A stretch of DNA of 39,772 nt. Source: a virus. The position numbers were made by a program, and so were the translations under genes. Location of the stretch: the IMG/VR virus record IMGVR_UViG_3300028410_000024, positions 1 through 39,772 of that record, one strand, 5' to 3'. The notes under the pieces were generated by a model. The model saw only the letters and a list, made by a program, of their open reading frames with translations. It did not search any database and was not told the DNA's origin. This document shows, in pieces, positions 1 to 9,800 of this stretch (positions are counted from its first letter, which is position 1; every line of letters begins with the position of its first letter).

Positions 1-1
1 G

Positions 2-1741
2 GCTGCAAAAGCTCGACATGATACGCGGGAAAAACAGAAAAATTCGTCTGTTAAAAAATTCAGAGATAACCTAGAAATAGCAGGGAAGGCGGCAATAACA
101 TCATTTGCGGGAATATCTTCCCAAGTTTCACTAATCGCTCAGAATGCGAGTTTGAGTTTTTCTCCACAAGGTCAGGGTCCTGTTGAGGGTTTCTTTACTG
201 ATGCTGGGGCATTAATTGGTTTTCCTGAACTTGGCAAACGGTTTCAAGGACTAGCAGATAGTTTTACTGGTATGGTTAAGGGTCAGTTTGATGCACTTGA
301 TTTTGGTGCATCTGCACAAGATGTTGCTAGATTTGCTGCCAAAAATAGATCAACACTTGCGGCAGCGTTGAATGATTCGACACTTAGTCTATTGGATGTA
401 ACCGAAGGTACAATAGGTGGAACCGAACAGACATTAGCCCAATTTGGCGATAAATTAGAAAAAGAATTTGGATTCGTCGGAGTACAACAACTAGATGCTA
501 TTTCGAAATCTTTCAATATTCTAAGTAAGCTGGGTGTTCAAATAACGCCGGAGAATCTAGAATCATTGAGGCAGGGTGTAGAAGATGTTGCATCCACAAG
601 TGATATGCTCGCTGATGAAGTCTTTTCTGAACTGGCAGGACTTGCAGGTGATGTAGATTTTCAAGCATTAACACTTGCAATGAATCAAGGTGAAGATGTT
701 ATGGCTATGTTAACTAGCTCGTTTACTACTTTGCAGAAATCGGTGGGTCTCAATATCGATGAATTTATAGCTTATCGCAAATTCTTAGCAAAGCAACGGA
801 CTCGAACAGGTTCCGAAAGACTGGTACAGTCAGGGTATGCTGGACAATTGGCACGGTCATTAGGCATGGACCCTAAACAAATAGCACTAATTCAACGCGG
901 GGTTATGTCGCGAGAGGCAGTAGGGCGAGAAGGGAATGGTGCTGAATTTGATAGGTTGTATAATCAAATGCGTGAGCTTGCAACTAATGCCCGAATGGAT
1001 GCCGCCGCATCGGGCACAATGCAAGGAATGTCCACCATTCAAGCTATTGATATTTTGATGAAAGGTGCAGGAACAGAAGAATTAATGCTACGCGGACGTA
1101 GACAGTCAGGTGAAGCAGAAGCAGTTGCTAAAGCACAAGACGCTCGATTAAATCAATCAAAGTCAAAAACGTCAGATCTACAAAGTATTAATGCTACCAT
1201 AAATTCTTATATGCGTGGTATAGCACAATCAGCATTTGGATTGCCTGCACTTGCGACAACAGCAGCAGCAGCGAGAGCAACCCCTGCAAATGTTGCTAAA
1301 ATTGCTGCCCCTGCACTTGCGACAGCAGCGAGAGCAACCCCCCCTGCACTTGCGATAACATCAGCGGGAGTAACGGGTGGTCTGCTGGGCACCGCTATAA
1401 CCAAATATACGGATATTGATAGTTATATTGGTAGTTCTGTATACGCCATGCAGGAAGCGTTATTTGGTGTACCGGAAACACAAATGGGTGAGCTTCTTCG
1501 AAAAATTAGTAATACCCGTGGGCGTGAAGCTATAATAGAAAACCGAATTAAACAGACAGAATCTGATACTCTAAAAGAGACACTAGAAAAAGTATTAGCC
1601 GAACAAATCAAAACACGTGAATTAGCACAACAAGAGCTTGATCGATTGACTGCAAATGATAATAGGCCGGAAAATGTGTCTTTATTGAATCCAAGTGGTA
1701 GCGGTTCTGAAAAACCAACGGACGCAAGGAGTGGTGGCTAA
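2..1741 (+). CDS. Tape-measure-like tail protein, 5' partial
   Basis: The frame is open from base 2 with no stop, so the gene begins before the window; the visible part is about 579 residues. The protein is almost entirely predicted helix, rich in Ala, Gln, Leu and Glu. It has an Ala/Pro-rich stretch (about bases 1240-1370) built from imperfect direct repeats, a following Gly/Ala hydrophobic segment that could be membrane-interacting, and a charged coiled-coil-like C-terminus. It sits immediately upstream of a gp5-like spike gene and its TAA overlaps the next ATG, so it belongs to a tail/baseplate operon. Its position and helical composition suggest a tape measure or hub protein in the role of T4 gp29. 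No specific domain motif was recognised, so the role is inferred mainly from context. Confidence 0.5.
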   Translation, partial: AAKARHDTREKQKNSSVKKFRDNLEIAGKAAITSFAGISSQVSLIAQNASLSFSPQGQGPVEGFFTDAGALIGFPELGKRFQGLADSFTGMVKGQFDALDFGASAQDVARFAAKNRSTLAAALNDSTLSLLDVTEGTIGGTEQTLAQFGDKLEKEFGFVGVQQLDAISKSFNILSKLGVQITPENLESLRQGVEDVASTSDMLADEVFSELAGLAGDVDFQALTLAMNQGEDVMAMLTSSFTTLQKSVGLNIDEFIAYRKFLAKQRTRTGSERLVQSGYAGQLARSLGMDPKQIALIQRGVMSREAVGREGNGAEFDRLYNQMRELATNARMDAAASGTMQGMSTIQAIDILMKGAGTEELMLRGRRQSGEAEAVAKAQDARLNQSKSKTSDLQSINATINSYMRGIAQSAFGLPALATTAAAARATPANVAKIAAPALATAARATPPALAITSAGVTGGLLGTAITKYTDIDSYIGSSVYAMQEALFGVPETQMGELLRKISNTRGREAIIENRIKQTESDTLKETLEKVLAEQIKTRELAQQELDRLTANDNRPENVSLLNPSGSGSEKPTDARSGG

Positions 1742-3453
1742 TGCAGATTGATTCCAGTGTTGAGAATCTACTACATGATTTCATAGTACACAGTGCAGAA
1801 AACGGCGATCTAACAAACCTCACTAATCATCTGTCTATTGGGTTTGTTGTAGATAATGATGATCCTTTGCAGCAGGGCAGAGTTAGAGCCTTTTGCCCAG
1901 CATATAACGATGATCCTAAAAAGCTGTTACATGTTCCGTGGAGTGCATACGTATCACCGTTTGGGGGTGCGGTTAATCAGAATCAATATGTACGTGGTTC
2001 TATGGAAGATAACGCTACAAGTAACGGACCCATGCACTATGGATTTTGGGCAGTCCCTGAAATTGGTGCCCATGTTCTAGTAGGATGCATCAATGGTGAC
2101 CCACGACGCAGATACTTTATTGGGTGCTTCCCAAGTCACCAAGAAACGCATACGATAGGTAATGGTCGATTCAAACACGGAAATGATAAGGTTGATGGTC
2201 CTTTGACTTCAACTGGTAATCCTATTCAGCCAACATACAACAAACTACAAGAAGCATTCAAGCAGGAAACAGATTCAGCAGAGTGGAAAACGCGCGGTGC
2301 TGATTATCAGGTAACCTCGATTACCGAACCCCCATCTAACGATAAAGAAGCTTACGTTGATGATGACTATAACACAATTTCAAATAATGAGATAGATGAT
2401 TGGGTCAAGGAAAAACTGGGAGAACATGGATACGATTGGACCGCATACAAGAATATCGGATCATTCCTATCCCCTAAGACGTATACGTTTACTACACCGG
2501 GATTCCACAGTATCACATTAGATGATAGACCGTTCAACTCTAGAATAAAGATTCGAACAACTGCTGGTGCTCAAGTTCTACTTGATGATACGAATGAGCG
2601 CATGTATATTGGGACTAGTGGTGGTAAGGGTTGGGTAGAAATGGACTACGCTGGTAACGTTGATTTGTATGCCGAGCGCCGTCTATCCGTACATGCTGAA
2701 AAGGACATCAACATAAGTGCGGGTGAGTCTATCCGCATGAAGGCCGGTAAGTTCATTTCGATGTATGCTGGGGATACCCGAGGACAAACGCCGCTGAGTG
2801 ACCCTGTGCCCGATGGTGATATCCGCATCCAAGCCAGCAATGATCTACATCTTAAAACAGAAGAAAATATGCGTATTGCAGTTGGTCAAAATTTACTTGC
2901 AAATGTTGCAGGTAATACCGATATAGATTTGACGGGACGGCTAAACCTTGAATCTGATGGTGAAATGTTTATTGAATCACTAGCAAACATTAAACTTGAT
3001 AGTCCTAATATAGATTTCAGAGTTTCTGGCAAAGATACTACGGTCAACGACCTAATGAATTTCTTGGATGAATTTGTCGGGGATGTAAACGACCTACGAA
3101 CCAAGTATAACTCACATGTACATGGTGGTAGTGGGCCACCATCACCAACTGACACCCCAGATATCAACGAAATTAACGATGAAAGCTTGGCTGCTAATCC
3201 TGACCCTGACTTAGATTTAACCCAACTGGCACCATGGACTAATCGTGTTCCACAGCATGAGCCATGGCCGCGTGTCATGATGCAGGACTCGGATGACACC
3301 GAAAACGAGCAAAACGATGGATATGTTAATAATGTGGACTGGGTAGAACAATATGACAATATCGTTCGAGATGGTGACCCATCGGGCCGAGAGCCGATAG
3401 GCAAAGTTGAAGGCGACGAAGAAATCGAGCGCGGCCTGTTCTGGCGAAGGTAA
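1741..3453 (+). CDS. 5: Baseplate central spike / hub protein (gp5-like, no lysozyme domain)
   Basis: This 570-residue protein has an N-terminal OB-fold typical of gp5/gpV/VgrG spikes (about residues 25-150, including DPLQQGRVRAF and a later block GFWAVPEIGAHVLVGC). A linker of roughly 100 residues follows. Next come short repeated beta motifs (about 265-420, e.g. VHAEKDINISAGESIRMKAG) expected of the triple-stranded beta-helix needle. The C-terminal part has an HVHGGSGPPSPTDTP segment like those near the tips of spike proteins. T4 gp5 carries a lysozyme domain between OB-fold and helix; here that interval is short and shows no lysozyme motif, so the protein is probably a purely mechanical spike. 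The ATG overlaps the upstream stop (TAATG). Confidence 0.85.
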   Translation: MQIDSSVENLLHDFIVHSAENGDLTNLTNHLSIGFVVDNDDPLQQGRVRAFCPAYNDDPKKLLHVPWSAYVSPFGGAVNQNQYVRGSMEDNATSNGPMHYGFWAVPEIGAHVLVGCINGDPRRRYFIGCFPSHQETHTIGNGRFKHGNDKVDGPLTSTGNPIQPTYNKLQEAFKQETDSAEWKTRGADYQVTSITEPPSNDKEAYVDDDYNTISNNEIDDWVKEKLGEHGYDWTAYKNIGSFLSPKTYTFTTPGFHSITLDDRPFNSRIKIRTTAGAQVLLDDTNERMYIGTSGGKGWVEMDYAGNVDLYAERRLSVHAEKDINISAGESIRMKAGKFISMYAGDTRGQTPLSDPVPDGDIRIQASNDLHLKTEENMRIAVGQNLLANVAGNTDIDLTGRLNLESDGEMFIESLANIKLDSPNIDFRVSGKDTTVNDLMNFLDEFVGDVNDLRTKYNSHVHGGSGPPSPTDTPDINEINDESLAANPDPDLDLTQLAPWTNRVPQHEPWPRVMMQDSDDTENEQNDGYVNNVDWVEQYDNIVRDGDPSGREPIGKVEGDEEIERGLFWRR

Positions 3454-3457
3454 TAAT

Positions 3458-3465
3458 CATAAATA
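3458..3465 (+). promoter_or_regulatory. T4-like late promoter (CATAAATA) ahead of gp25
   Basis: CATAAATAC lies in the short gap between the gp5-like gene and the gp25 gene, 18 bases before the ATG. It matches the T4 late -10 element TATAAATA at seven of eight positions. The same motif recurs ahead of many other late genes in this window. Confidence 0.6.
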
Positions 3466-3483
3466 CAATAAAGGTTATTGAAC

Positions 3484-3861
3484 ATGGCTACTTATAAAGG
3501 CGTATCGTTTAAAAATTGGGGATACAATAAATCTTTGGTGTTGACTGATGTCGAATTGGTTAAGCGTGATTTATTAAACCACATTTATACCATACGCGGA
3601 GAGCGAGTAGGGCAACGTGGGTTTGGGACAAACATCGAACTATTGTTGTTTGAACCCTTTGACGAGAATACTATTGCGCGCATTGCTGATCAGGTACGAG
3701 AAGTCATTAACTATGATCCTCGTGTTGTGTTGATCAACAGTACAGATTTTTCGGTCACACCGTATCAGAATGAAAGTCTATTGGCAATTACTGCTAGATT
3801 ATTTTTTGTTGAGCTAAATTTGATGGAACTATTTCACATAAACTTGGAGTTTGAATCCTAA
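3484..3861 (+). CDS. 25: Baseplate wedge subunit gp25
   Basis: This is a 125-residue protein of the gp25 / W0025 family, which forms part of the inner baseplate wedge and helps nucleate the sheath. The family signature region is visible as IRGERVGQRGFGTNIELLLF (about residues 37-56), followed by a helix and the conserved YDPRV strand. The length is close to T4 gp25 (132 aa). I chose the ATG at 3484, which follows an AAAGG ribosome-binding site, over an in-frame TTG six bases earlier. Its stop overlaps the gp6 start (TAATG), so gp25 and gp6 are translationally coupled, as in contractile tail operons generally. Confidence 0.92.
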   Translation: MATYKGVSFKNWGYNKSLVLTDVELVKRDLLNHIYTIRGERVGQRGFGTNIELLLFEPFDENTIARIADQVREVINYDPRVVLINSTDFSVTPYQNESLLAITARLFFVELNLMELFHINLEFES

Positions 3862-6779
3862 TGAGTAGAATTGTAAACAGAGCAGAAAATTGGGAGCGAG
3901 CATATGAAGCGTTCCAGCAGGTCAATTTTGCTGCATGGGACTATCAAACAGTCAAGGAATCGCTAGTCGATTACATGAAGCTGTATTATCCCGAGGATTT
4001 TAATGACTTTATCGAGTCAAGTGAGTTCATTGCGATTATCGAGCTATTTGCATATGTTGCGGAGCTTGCAGCATATAGATTTGACCTGAATGCACATGAG
4101 AACTTCATTACCACTGCTGAACGTAAAGAATCTGTTCTGCGTCTAGCTAAGCTACTATCATACAATCCGAACCGTAATATTCCGCTTCGTGGGCTAGTAA
4201 AGATGACAAGCGTCAGTACAACTGAACGCTTATTTGATTCCAATGGTAATGACCTATCCAATGTAACTGTGCGATGGAATGATCCCAATAATTCAAATTG
4301 GAAAGAGCAATTCATCCTTATAATGAACAAGGTTATGGATCAGAATTTCGGAACGGTATCCCCATCCGATAGAACACAAGTGCAGGATGTGTTGTTCGAA
4401 CGATATAAGTTGACCAACAACACACTTTCAACTAACACGTTGCCATATGCCATTACTGTATCGAATGAAAACTTGCCTATGGAGCTTGTCAGTTCAGACC
4501 TTAATGAGTTTGGACCTCTGGAAACTCGACCGGAACAAAATCTACAACTAGCTATTTTGTATCTTAACGATGGACTTGGGGATTCCAGTGATAACACCGG
4601 ATTCTTCTTCTTCACCAAACAGGGATCACTACAAAGAACTGAAGCAACATTTGATGGTATCACACCAAACCAAACGTTTGACGTACTAATTTCTAACAGT
4701 AACGAAACCGATGTATTTGTTAACAACATCGACGACACTGGTGCTATTATTGAAACAGCTAACGACTTTGATGCTGTTAGACGTTCAGGTGAATGGGTAT
4801 CTGTTGATACTGCCGGTGGACAAAACGTAATTTTCAATAATAACCGCAATCGAAACAAATACGAAGTTGAAACACTAGACGAAGACCGATTCAGGTTGAT
4901 ATTTGGTGACGGTAAATTTGCTTCAATTCCATCTGGCCTATTTGAGATATGGTCGCGAACCTCAGCAAACACTGATATTCCAATTCCAACTACGGCAATT
5001 CAGAACGTCGCAAGTTCATTCACATATCAAGACCCACAGAATAGTGAACAAACATTCAACTTCGCATTCTCACTATTGTCGCCAATTCAAAATGGTGCTC
5101 CAAGTGAAGACATTGAGAACATTAGGCGCACTGCTCCGGCTGGCTACTTCACACAGGATAGAATGGTCAACGGTAGAGATTACAACGAATTTCTACTTCA
5201 GGATAACACAATTCTAAAACTTCGTGCCATAAATCGCACATTTGCTGGTGATTCAAAGTATATCCCATGGCATGATCCACGAGAAAGCTACGAGAGTGTA
5301 AAATTATTTGGTGACGATGGAGTTGTCTATTTCGAAACCCGCCTAGATAATGAAGAGGCTTGTCAAACGATATCCGCGTCATTGTTACCTTCGGAAAACC
5401 CACCGGATCATGACGATCTAGTAAATGCTCTGATTGATAACTATATTGAACCATTGCTTTCATCGACAGCGTTTTTCACTCGCTTTACACTTGAGGGTCT
5501 ATCACCGTCGTCAATTAGAACAGCGTTCACGGTTGCTGAAAGATCAATTTTGGAAACTGCATTAATTGATGCTATTGACAATCCACCGTCAACTGCGTAT
5601 TTCGATTTTGATGGCAGTGATTGGTCAGAGGACACTGGTGGGACAGATTATTGGTTCAGTATCGCATCGACTGGCAGTGGGAATTGGGAACTTTGTTACA
5701 AGACGTTTAGGCTGATCTTCCACAGTGACGAGACTAAGTTCTGGAATACGAACAATAACGACGCAGTAATAAGTGGCGATACGTTAGCAACTAATTTAGA
5801 CACCATCACCGTGCTTAAGGCAAACGTGGGCACACCAGCATCATCACCTACAATTTTAACACAAAATTACAACTTTGATGTATTGGGCCAACGAGTTATC
5901 ACCGATGGTGTAGATTCTGGACTACCAAGTATTCAAGACCTTTACATTCTTCCAGATGACGCAAATGACGACGGTTTCCCAGACAATCCAGACTTGGCAT
6001 ATTTAATTGCTGGGGATGACTATGTATACTTCAATCGAGTTGACAATAATAGCCCATGGGTATTCCAGACAGTAGATCAAGATGTTGATGTAGCTGCGGA
6101 ATGGACGCAGGATCAGTCAGACAATCTCGATCCTGTTGATCAGTTATGGAAACGTGAAAATGGGGTCGAAGGTGTCAACTTTGCTTGGTTCCATAGAACA
6201 CCTAGATACCATTTGATTGACCCCGCTACTTCTAATATAATCGACATGTACTTAGTTACACGGGGATATGCTCAAAACATTAGACTGTGGTTGAATGGTC
6301 AGACTTCTCAGCGACCTGAAGCACCAACACCTTTCCAATTACGTGCAGACTACCAGAATCTTCTTGAAAGTAAAATGATTTCTGATACAGTGGTACTACA
6401 TCCGGGCAAAATCAAAGTGGTGTTTGGTCCTAAAGCTGATCCAGAATTGCGAGCATCCATTAAGATTGTGCGTTCACAGGATAAAAGCTTGAGCAATACA
6501 CAGGTCAAGAGTACCATTGTAGAAACGGTACGTGAGTTCTTTGATATCACCCAATGGGAATTTGGTGAAACGTTCTATTTCTCGGAACTGTCGGCAACCA
6601 TACACTCAAGATTGCCAAGCGCATTGGATGGTGTAGTTCTAGTTCCAACGCTCAACACAAATGAATTTGGCGATCTATATCAAGTCTTTACTCGTGAAGA
6701 TGAGATTATTCAGGTTGATTTTTCGGTGGACGATGTTGAAATTGTTGAGTCACTTGACCCCCGCACTCTAAGGCAGTAA
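3861..6779 (+). CDS. 6: Baseplate wedge subunit gp6
   Basis: This 972-residue protein follows gp25 directly, as gp6/J-type wedge proteins do. The N-terminal 110 residues (YPEDFNDFIESSEFIAIIEL, then AYRFDLNAHENFITTAERK) match the start of T4-like gp6 proteins. The segment RTAPAGYFTQDRMVNGRDYN (about residues 427-446) is the conserved core of the J-like domain. The C-terminal part (about 840-960) has the fold expected of the gp6 dimerisation region. At 972 residues it is about 300 longer than T4 gp6 (660). The extra length lies mostly between residues 480 and 800 and looks like inserted beta-rich domains, possibly on the baseplate exterior. Confidence 0.88.
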   Translation: MSRIVNRAENWERAYEAFQQVNFAAWDYQTVKESLVDYMKLYYPEDFNDFIESSEFIAIIELFAYVAELAAYRFDLNAHENFITTAERKESVLRLAKLLSYNPNRNIPLRGLVKMTSVSTTERLFDSNGNDLSNVTVRWNDPNNSNWKEQFILIMNKVMDQNFGTVSPSDRTQVQDVLFERYKLTNNTLSTNTLPYAITVSNENLPMELVSSDLNEFGPLETRPEQNLQLAILYLNDGLGDSSDNTGFFFFTKQGSLQRTEATFDGITPNQTFDVLISNSNETDVFVNNIDDTGAIIETANDFDAVRRSGEWVSVDTAGGQNVIFNNNRNRNKYEVETLDEDRFRLIFGDGKFASIPSGLFEIWSRTSANTDIPIPTTAIQNVASSFTYQDPQNSEQTFNFAFSLLSPIQNGAPSEDIENIRRTAPAGYFTQDRMVNGRDYNEFLLQDNTILKLRAINRTFAGDSKYIPWHDPRESYESVKLFGDDGVVYFETRLDNEEACQTISASLLPSENPPDHDDLVNALIDNYIEPLLSSTAFFTRFTLEGLSPSSIRTAFTVAERSILETALIDAIDNPPSTAYFDFDGSDWSEDTGGTDYWFSIASTGSGNWELCYKTFRLIFHSDETKFWNTNNNDAVISGDTLATNLDTITVLKANVGTPASSPTILTQNYNFDVLGQRVITDGVDSGLPSIQDLYILPDDANDDGFPDNPDLAYLIAGDDYVYFNRVDNNSPWVFQTVDQDVDVAAEWTQDQSDNLDPVDQLWKRENGVEGVNFAWFHRTPRYHLIDPATSNIIDMYLVTRGYAQNIRLWLNGQTSQRPEAPTPFQLRADYQNLLESKMISDTVVLHPGKIKVVFGPKADPELRASIKIVRSQDKSLSNTQVKSTIVETVREFFDITQWEFGETFYFSELSATIHSRLPSALDGVVLVPTLNTNEFGDLYQVFTREDEIIQVDFSVDDVEIVESLDPRTLRQ

Positions 6780-6810
6780 AAAGGAGCACTTTTCCTTCCC
6801 ATACATGGGG

Positions 6811-6818
6811 GATAAATA
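6811..6818 (+). promoter_or_regulatory. T4-like late promoter (GATAAATA) ahead of the gp7-position gene
   Basis: GATAAATAC is in the 69-base gap between gp6 and the next gene, 30 bases before the GTG start. It matches TATAAATA except at the first base. A GAGGG ribosome-binding site lies just before the GTG at 6849. Confidence 0.55.
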
Positions 6819-6848
6819 CTCTTAATTGCTACTGAATACGAGGGCATA

Positions 6849-9800
6849 GTGAGTAACCATAAAGATTTTTCGGACTACGATAAACCGAGGACTGACCTCA
6901 ATAAACTTCTTCCTGCTGAGAATATCAAGGATGCAAAAATCCTTGAAGGTCTCAACCATAACCTATTCAATAGGTTTTTAACAAAGGATGAAGTTGAGCG
7001 CGTATTTGGTATAATTGGTTCTACAGAAAACAGCACCGACTCTACTCTTCGACAAATCGCGGAGCCAACAGCATATCGACAAGCAAACCAACTGCAACCA
7101 CTCCTATACAATAAAGTAGGTGATGTTGATTGGTTAATGTCTTTCCGTGACTTTATGAACCGGCTTCGTTTGCTTGGTGTCGATATCGATAAGTTCAACG
7201 AATGGGGCAACAGCCTACAATTCAACTGGATTCCACCCATCGATCTTGATAAGCTAATCAACTTCCAAGACTATTTTTGGGATTCGAGTAACATCGATAA
7301 CCCACCACAATACATTACTATCAAGAACCTTTGTAATTGGGTTACAGATCGTCGCACCCAAATCATGCGTAGTATCGGGTCATCGATGCCCACGTACAGC
7401 ATTTCGGCATATGACGAACCAAGTAATATTGTTCGAGTATCCGGTAATCAAACAACTACAATCCGTGATGGTGAGACTGTAGTATTATCGGGCACTGGAA
7501 CTGTGCCCGTATTTGCTCCAGTAGTATCCACGGCATACAATGTTGGTGGGGATTACACTGAAGTAGCATTTAATGTTGCTGATTACGATATCGAAATAGG
7601 TGTAAATGACAGCTATGTGTCATTGTCAAAAACTGAATTAGCAGTTCTAACTACGAATGCTTTGAACAACACTATCACCGTTGCAAGTGATGTGACTAAT
7701 TTGTTTGTCAACGGGTATGTGTTCAGCAGCGAAGCCAGCACAACATCACAACCTACCACCATGTGGACCGTTGCAAGTTCATCGTTTGATGTAATTAACA
7801 ACCGTACTGTGATTACATTAAACCAAGAACTCGATGGTACCTTTGACTGGACACGTATCAGTGCGACGCCAATACTGCGCTCAGTGGAAGCCGAATACAA
7901 CGTCGCATGTAATAATCCATACACCGTAAGCCAATTTGGAACGTTTGACGAATCTGACATTGGTGATATAATCTGGGCTCGAAACTTCCTACTATTACAG
8001 TCAACAGGTTCAACAACTTTCGGATCAAGCTTTCTAACAGACCCGAGTGGGTCAAAGGATTTCTTGGACGGTACTTATCAAGACGGTGATATACTTAAGA
8101 TTACAGGGACTGGTTTCGATGATGAATATACCATCACGAACCTAATTACATCAAACCTGCTGGATTTGGGAAGAACATTTTTCAACGAACCAACAGTGTC
8201 TTATCAGATTCTGCGCCGTCGTAGCCTAGAAGATATTTCATTCACTACAGCGCCACCGGCTATCAATGTAAGCCAACTTTGGCTTGATACCGAAAACGAC
8301 CAACTTCGTCAATGGAATGGCTCTACTTGGGCTGTAGCTGTAGATCGATTCAGCCTTATTGTTGATATAAGCAATAATAATCATCTTGTAAGTTACCGCC
8401 AATCTGATGATTGGTCCGAGCAGAACAATTGGATTCATCGCAGTGAAATCAATAATTTCACGGGCAAATCCCGAGCACAATTGCCAATTATTGAATATTT
8501 CCCACTACTGGAATTGTCGGAACATTCCTTTGCTGAAAAGGCATGGAGATATCGCAGAAACGATGCAGTATCGTACACACCCACAGATACTCAACCTACG
8601 TTGTTTGAACTGGTTGACACTCGTGTAGTTAGTGGTGGCGAAGTTTCATTCTCGAATTCTACCACATTGCTATTTGGCGAGCAGTTTGGTAACTTATCTA
8701 ATGACTTAACGCCGGGGACTGAAATTCAGTTAGGTGACTTCGGAACTAACACTGGGGTCAATACCGTACTGTCCTCTGAGTTTTTACAACTTGCACCGGG
8801 TCAGCGATACAGAACCCGTGTAACGCTAGCTGAGCCAATTATAAACCCACTTGACGTGCCTGTAGGTGCTTTTGTTGCACCAACATTTACGGCAGAGGGC
8901 GACCCATGGCTAAGCACAGATGTATACCATTGGCAGTTTGAAGGTATTGTTAACATTGCAGCATCCAGTTACACGCCAGAAAGAAACCCGATGCTGGACG
9001 AGGTTGTCACCACGTCCACAATATCTGCCGGAACTATTGAAACCATCATCGGTTTATACTTCCAAGAATTCAAATACGTCACGGGGTCTGGCTCTGTATT
9101 TGGGCCACTGTTGGAACTTGATAGTTCGCTACACGATTTGTGTTTGTATGAAGATTTCCAAGAAGGTGATTTACGGGTTTACATAAACGGTGAACGCCAA
9201 TATGGTAATTTTGTTGAAATGGCCTCTGGTGTTGCGAGTGATTTCGTGGGCTCAGTTCAATTCAACCCCGATGTTGAAATTAGTGAAAACGACATTGTTC
9301 GAATTGAGCTTGGTGAATATGCATTGGAAGATATCGGTCGTAAGAATGTTACGGTCAGTACATCTTCTGGTCTTGAACAGTTTAACCTTGTAGACAATCG
9401 TCGCATCGAGCAAGTAAAAACTGAAAGATCACAATACCCATGGTTTAGTATTTACGATGTTGATTTTAGTCCATTTACCTTTGCTAGTCGCATATTTGTA
9501 TATAACGAAGACTCGACGGGCGTTTACGAGCCCAATATCGATCAACGTATAGTGTTTGACCCTGTTGCGCGAGATTACACATTTGCACAAGAATTAATGG
9601 ACGAAGATACTGAAGCATTATACGTATACCGTGACCTACGTGAATATGATGACGAGTTCCAGTCTATTTGGAAACGCGGAACCCATAACGAACAATACGT
9701 ACCAATTCAAGCCGATGGTTTTTGGGAAATCCCGAACCAGCTATACTACAATGTGCAGCATGAAAACAAAAGCACAATCAGACTTACGGAAGTGTTTAGG

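Noticed and set aside
2886-3485. Minus-strand 199-residue frame
   Set aside because: It is antisense to the gp5-like gene, has no promoter or ribosome-binding site and no recognisable domain.
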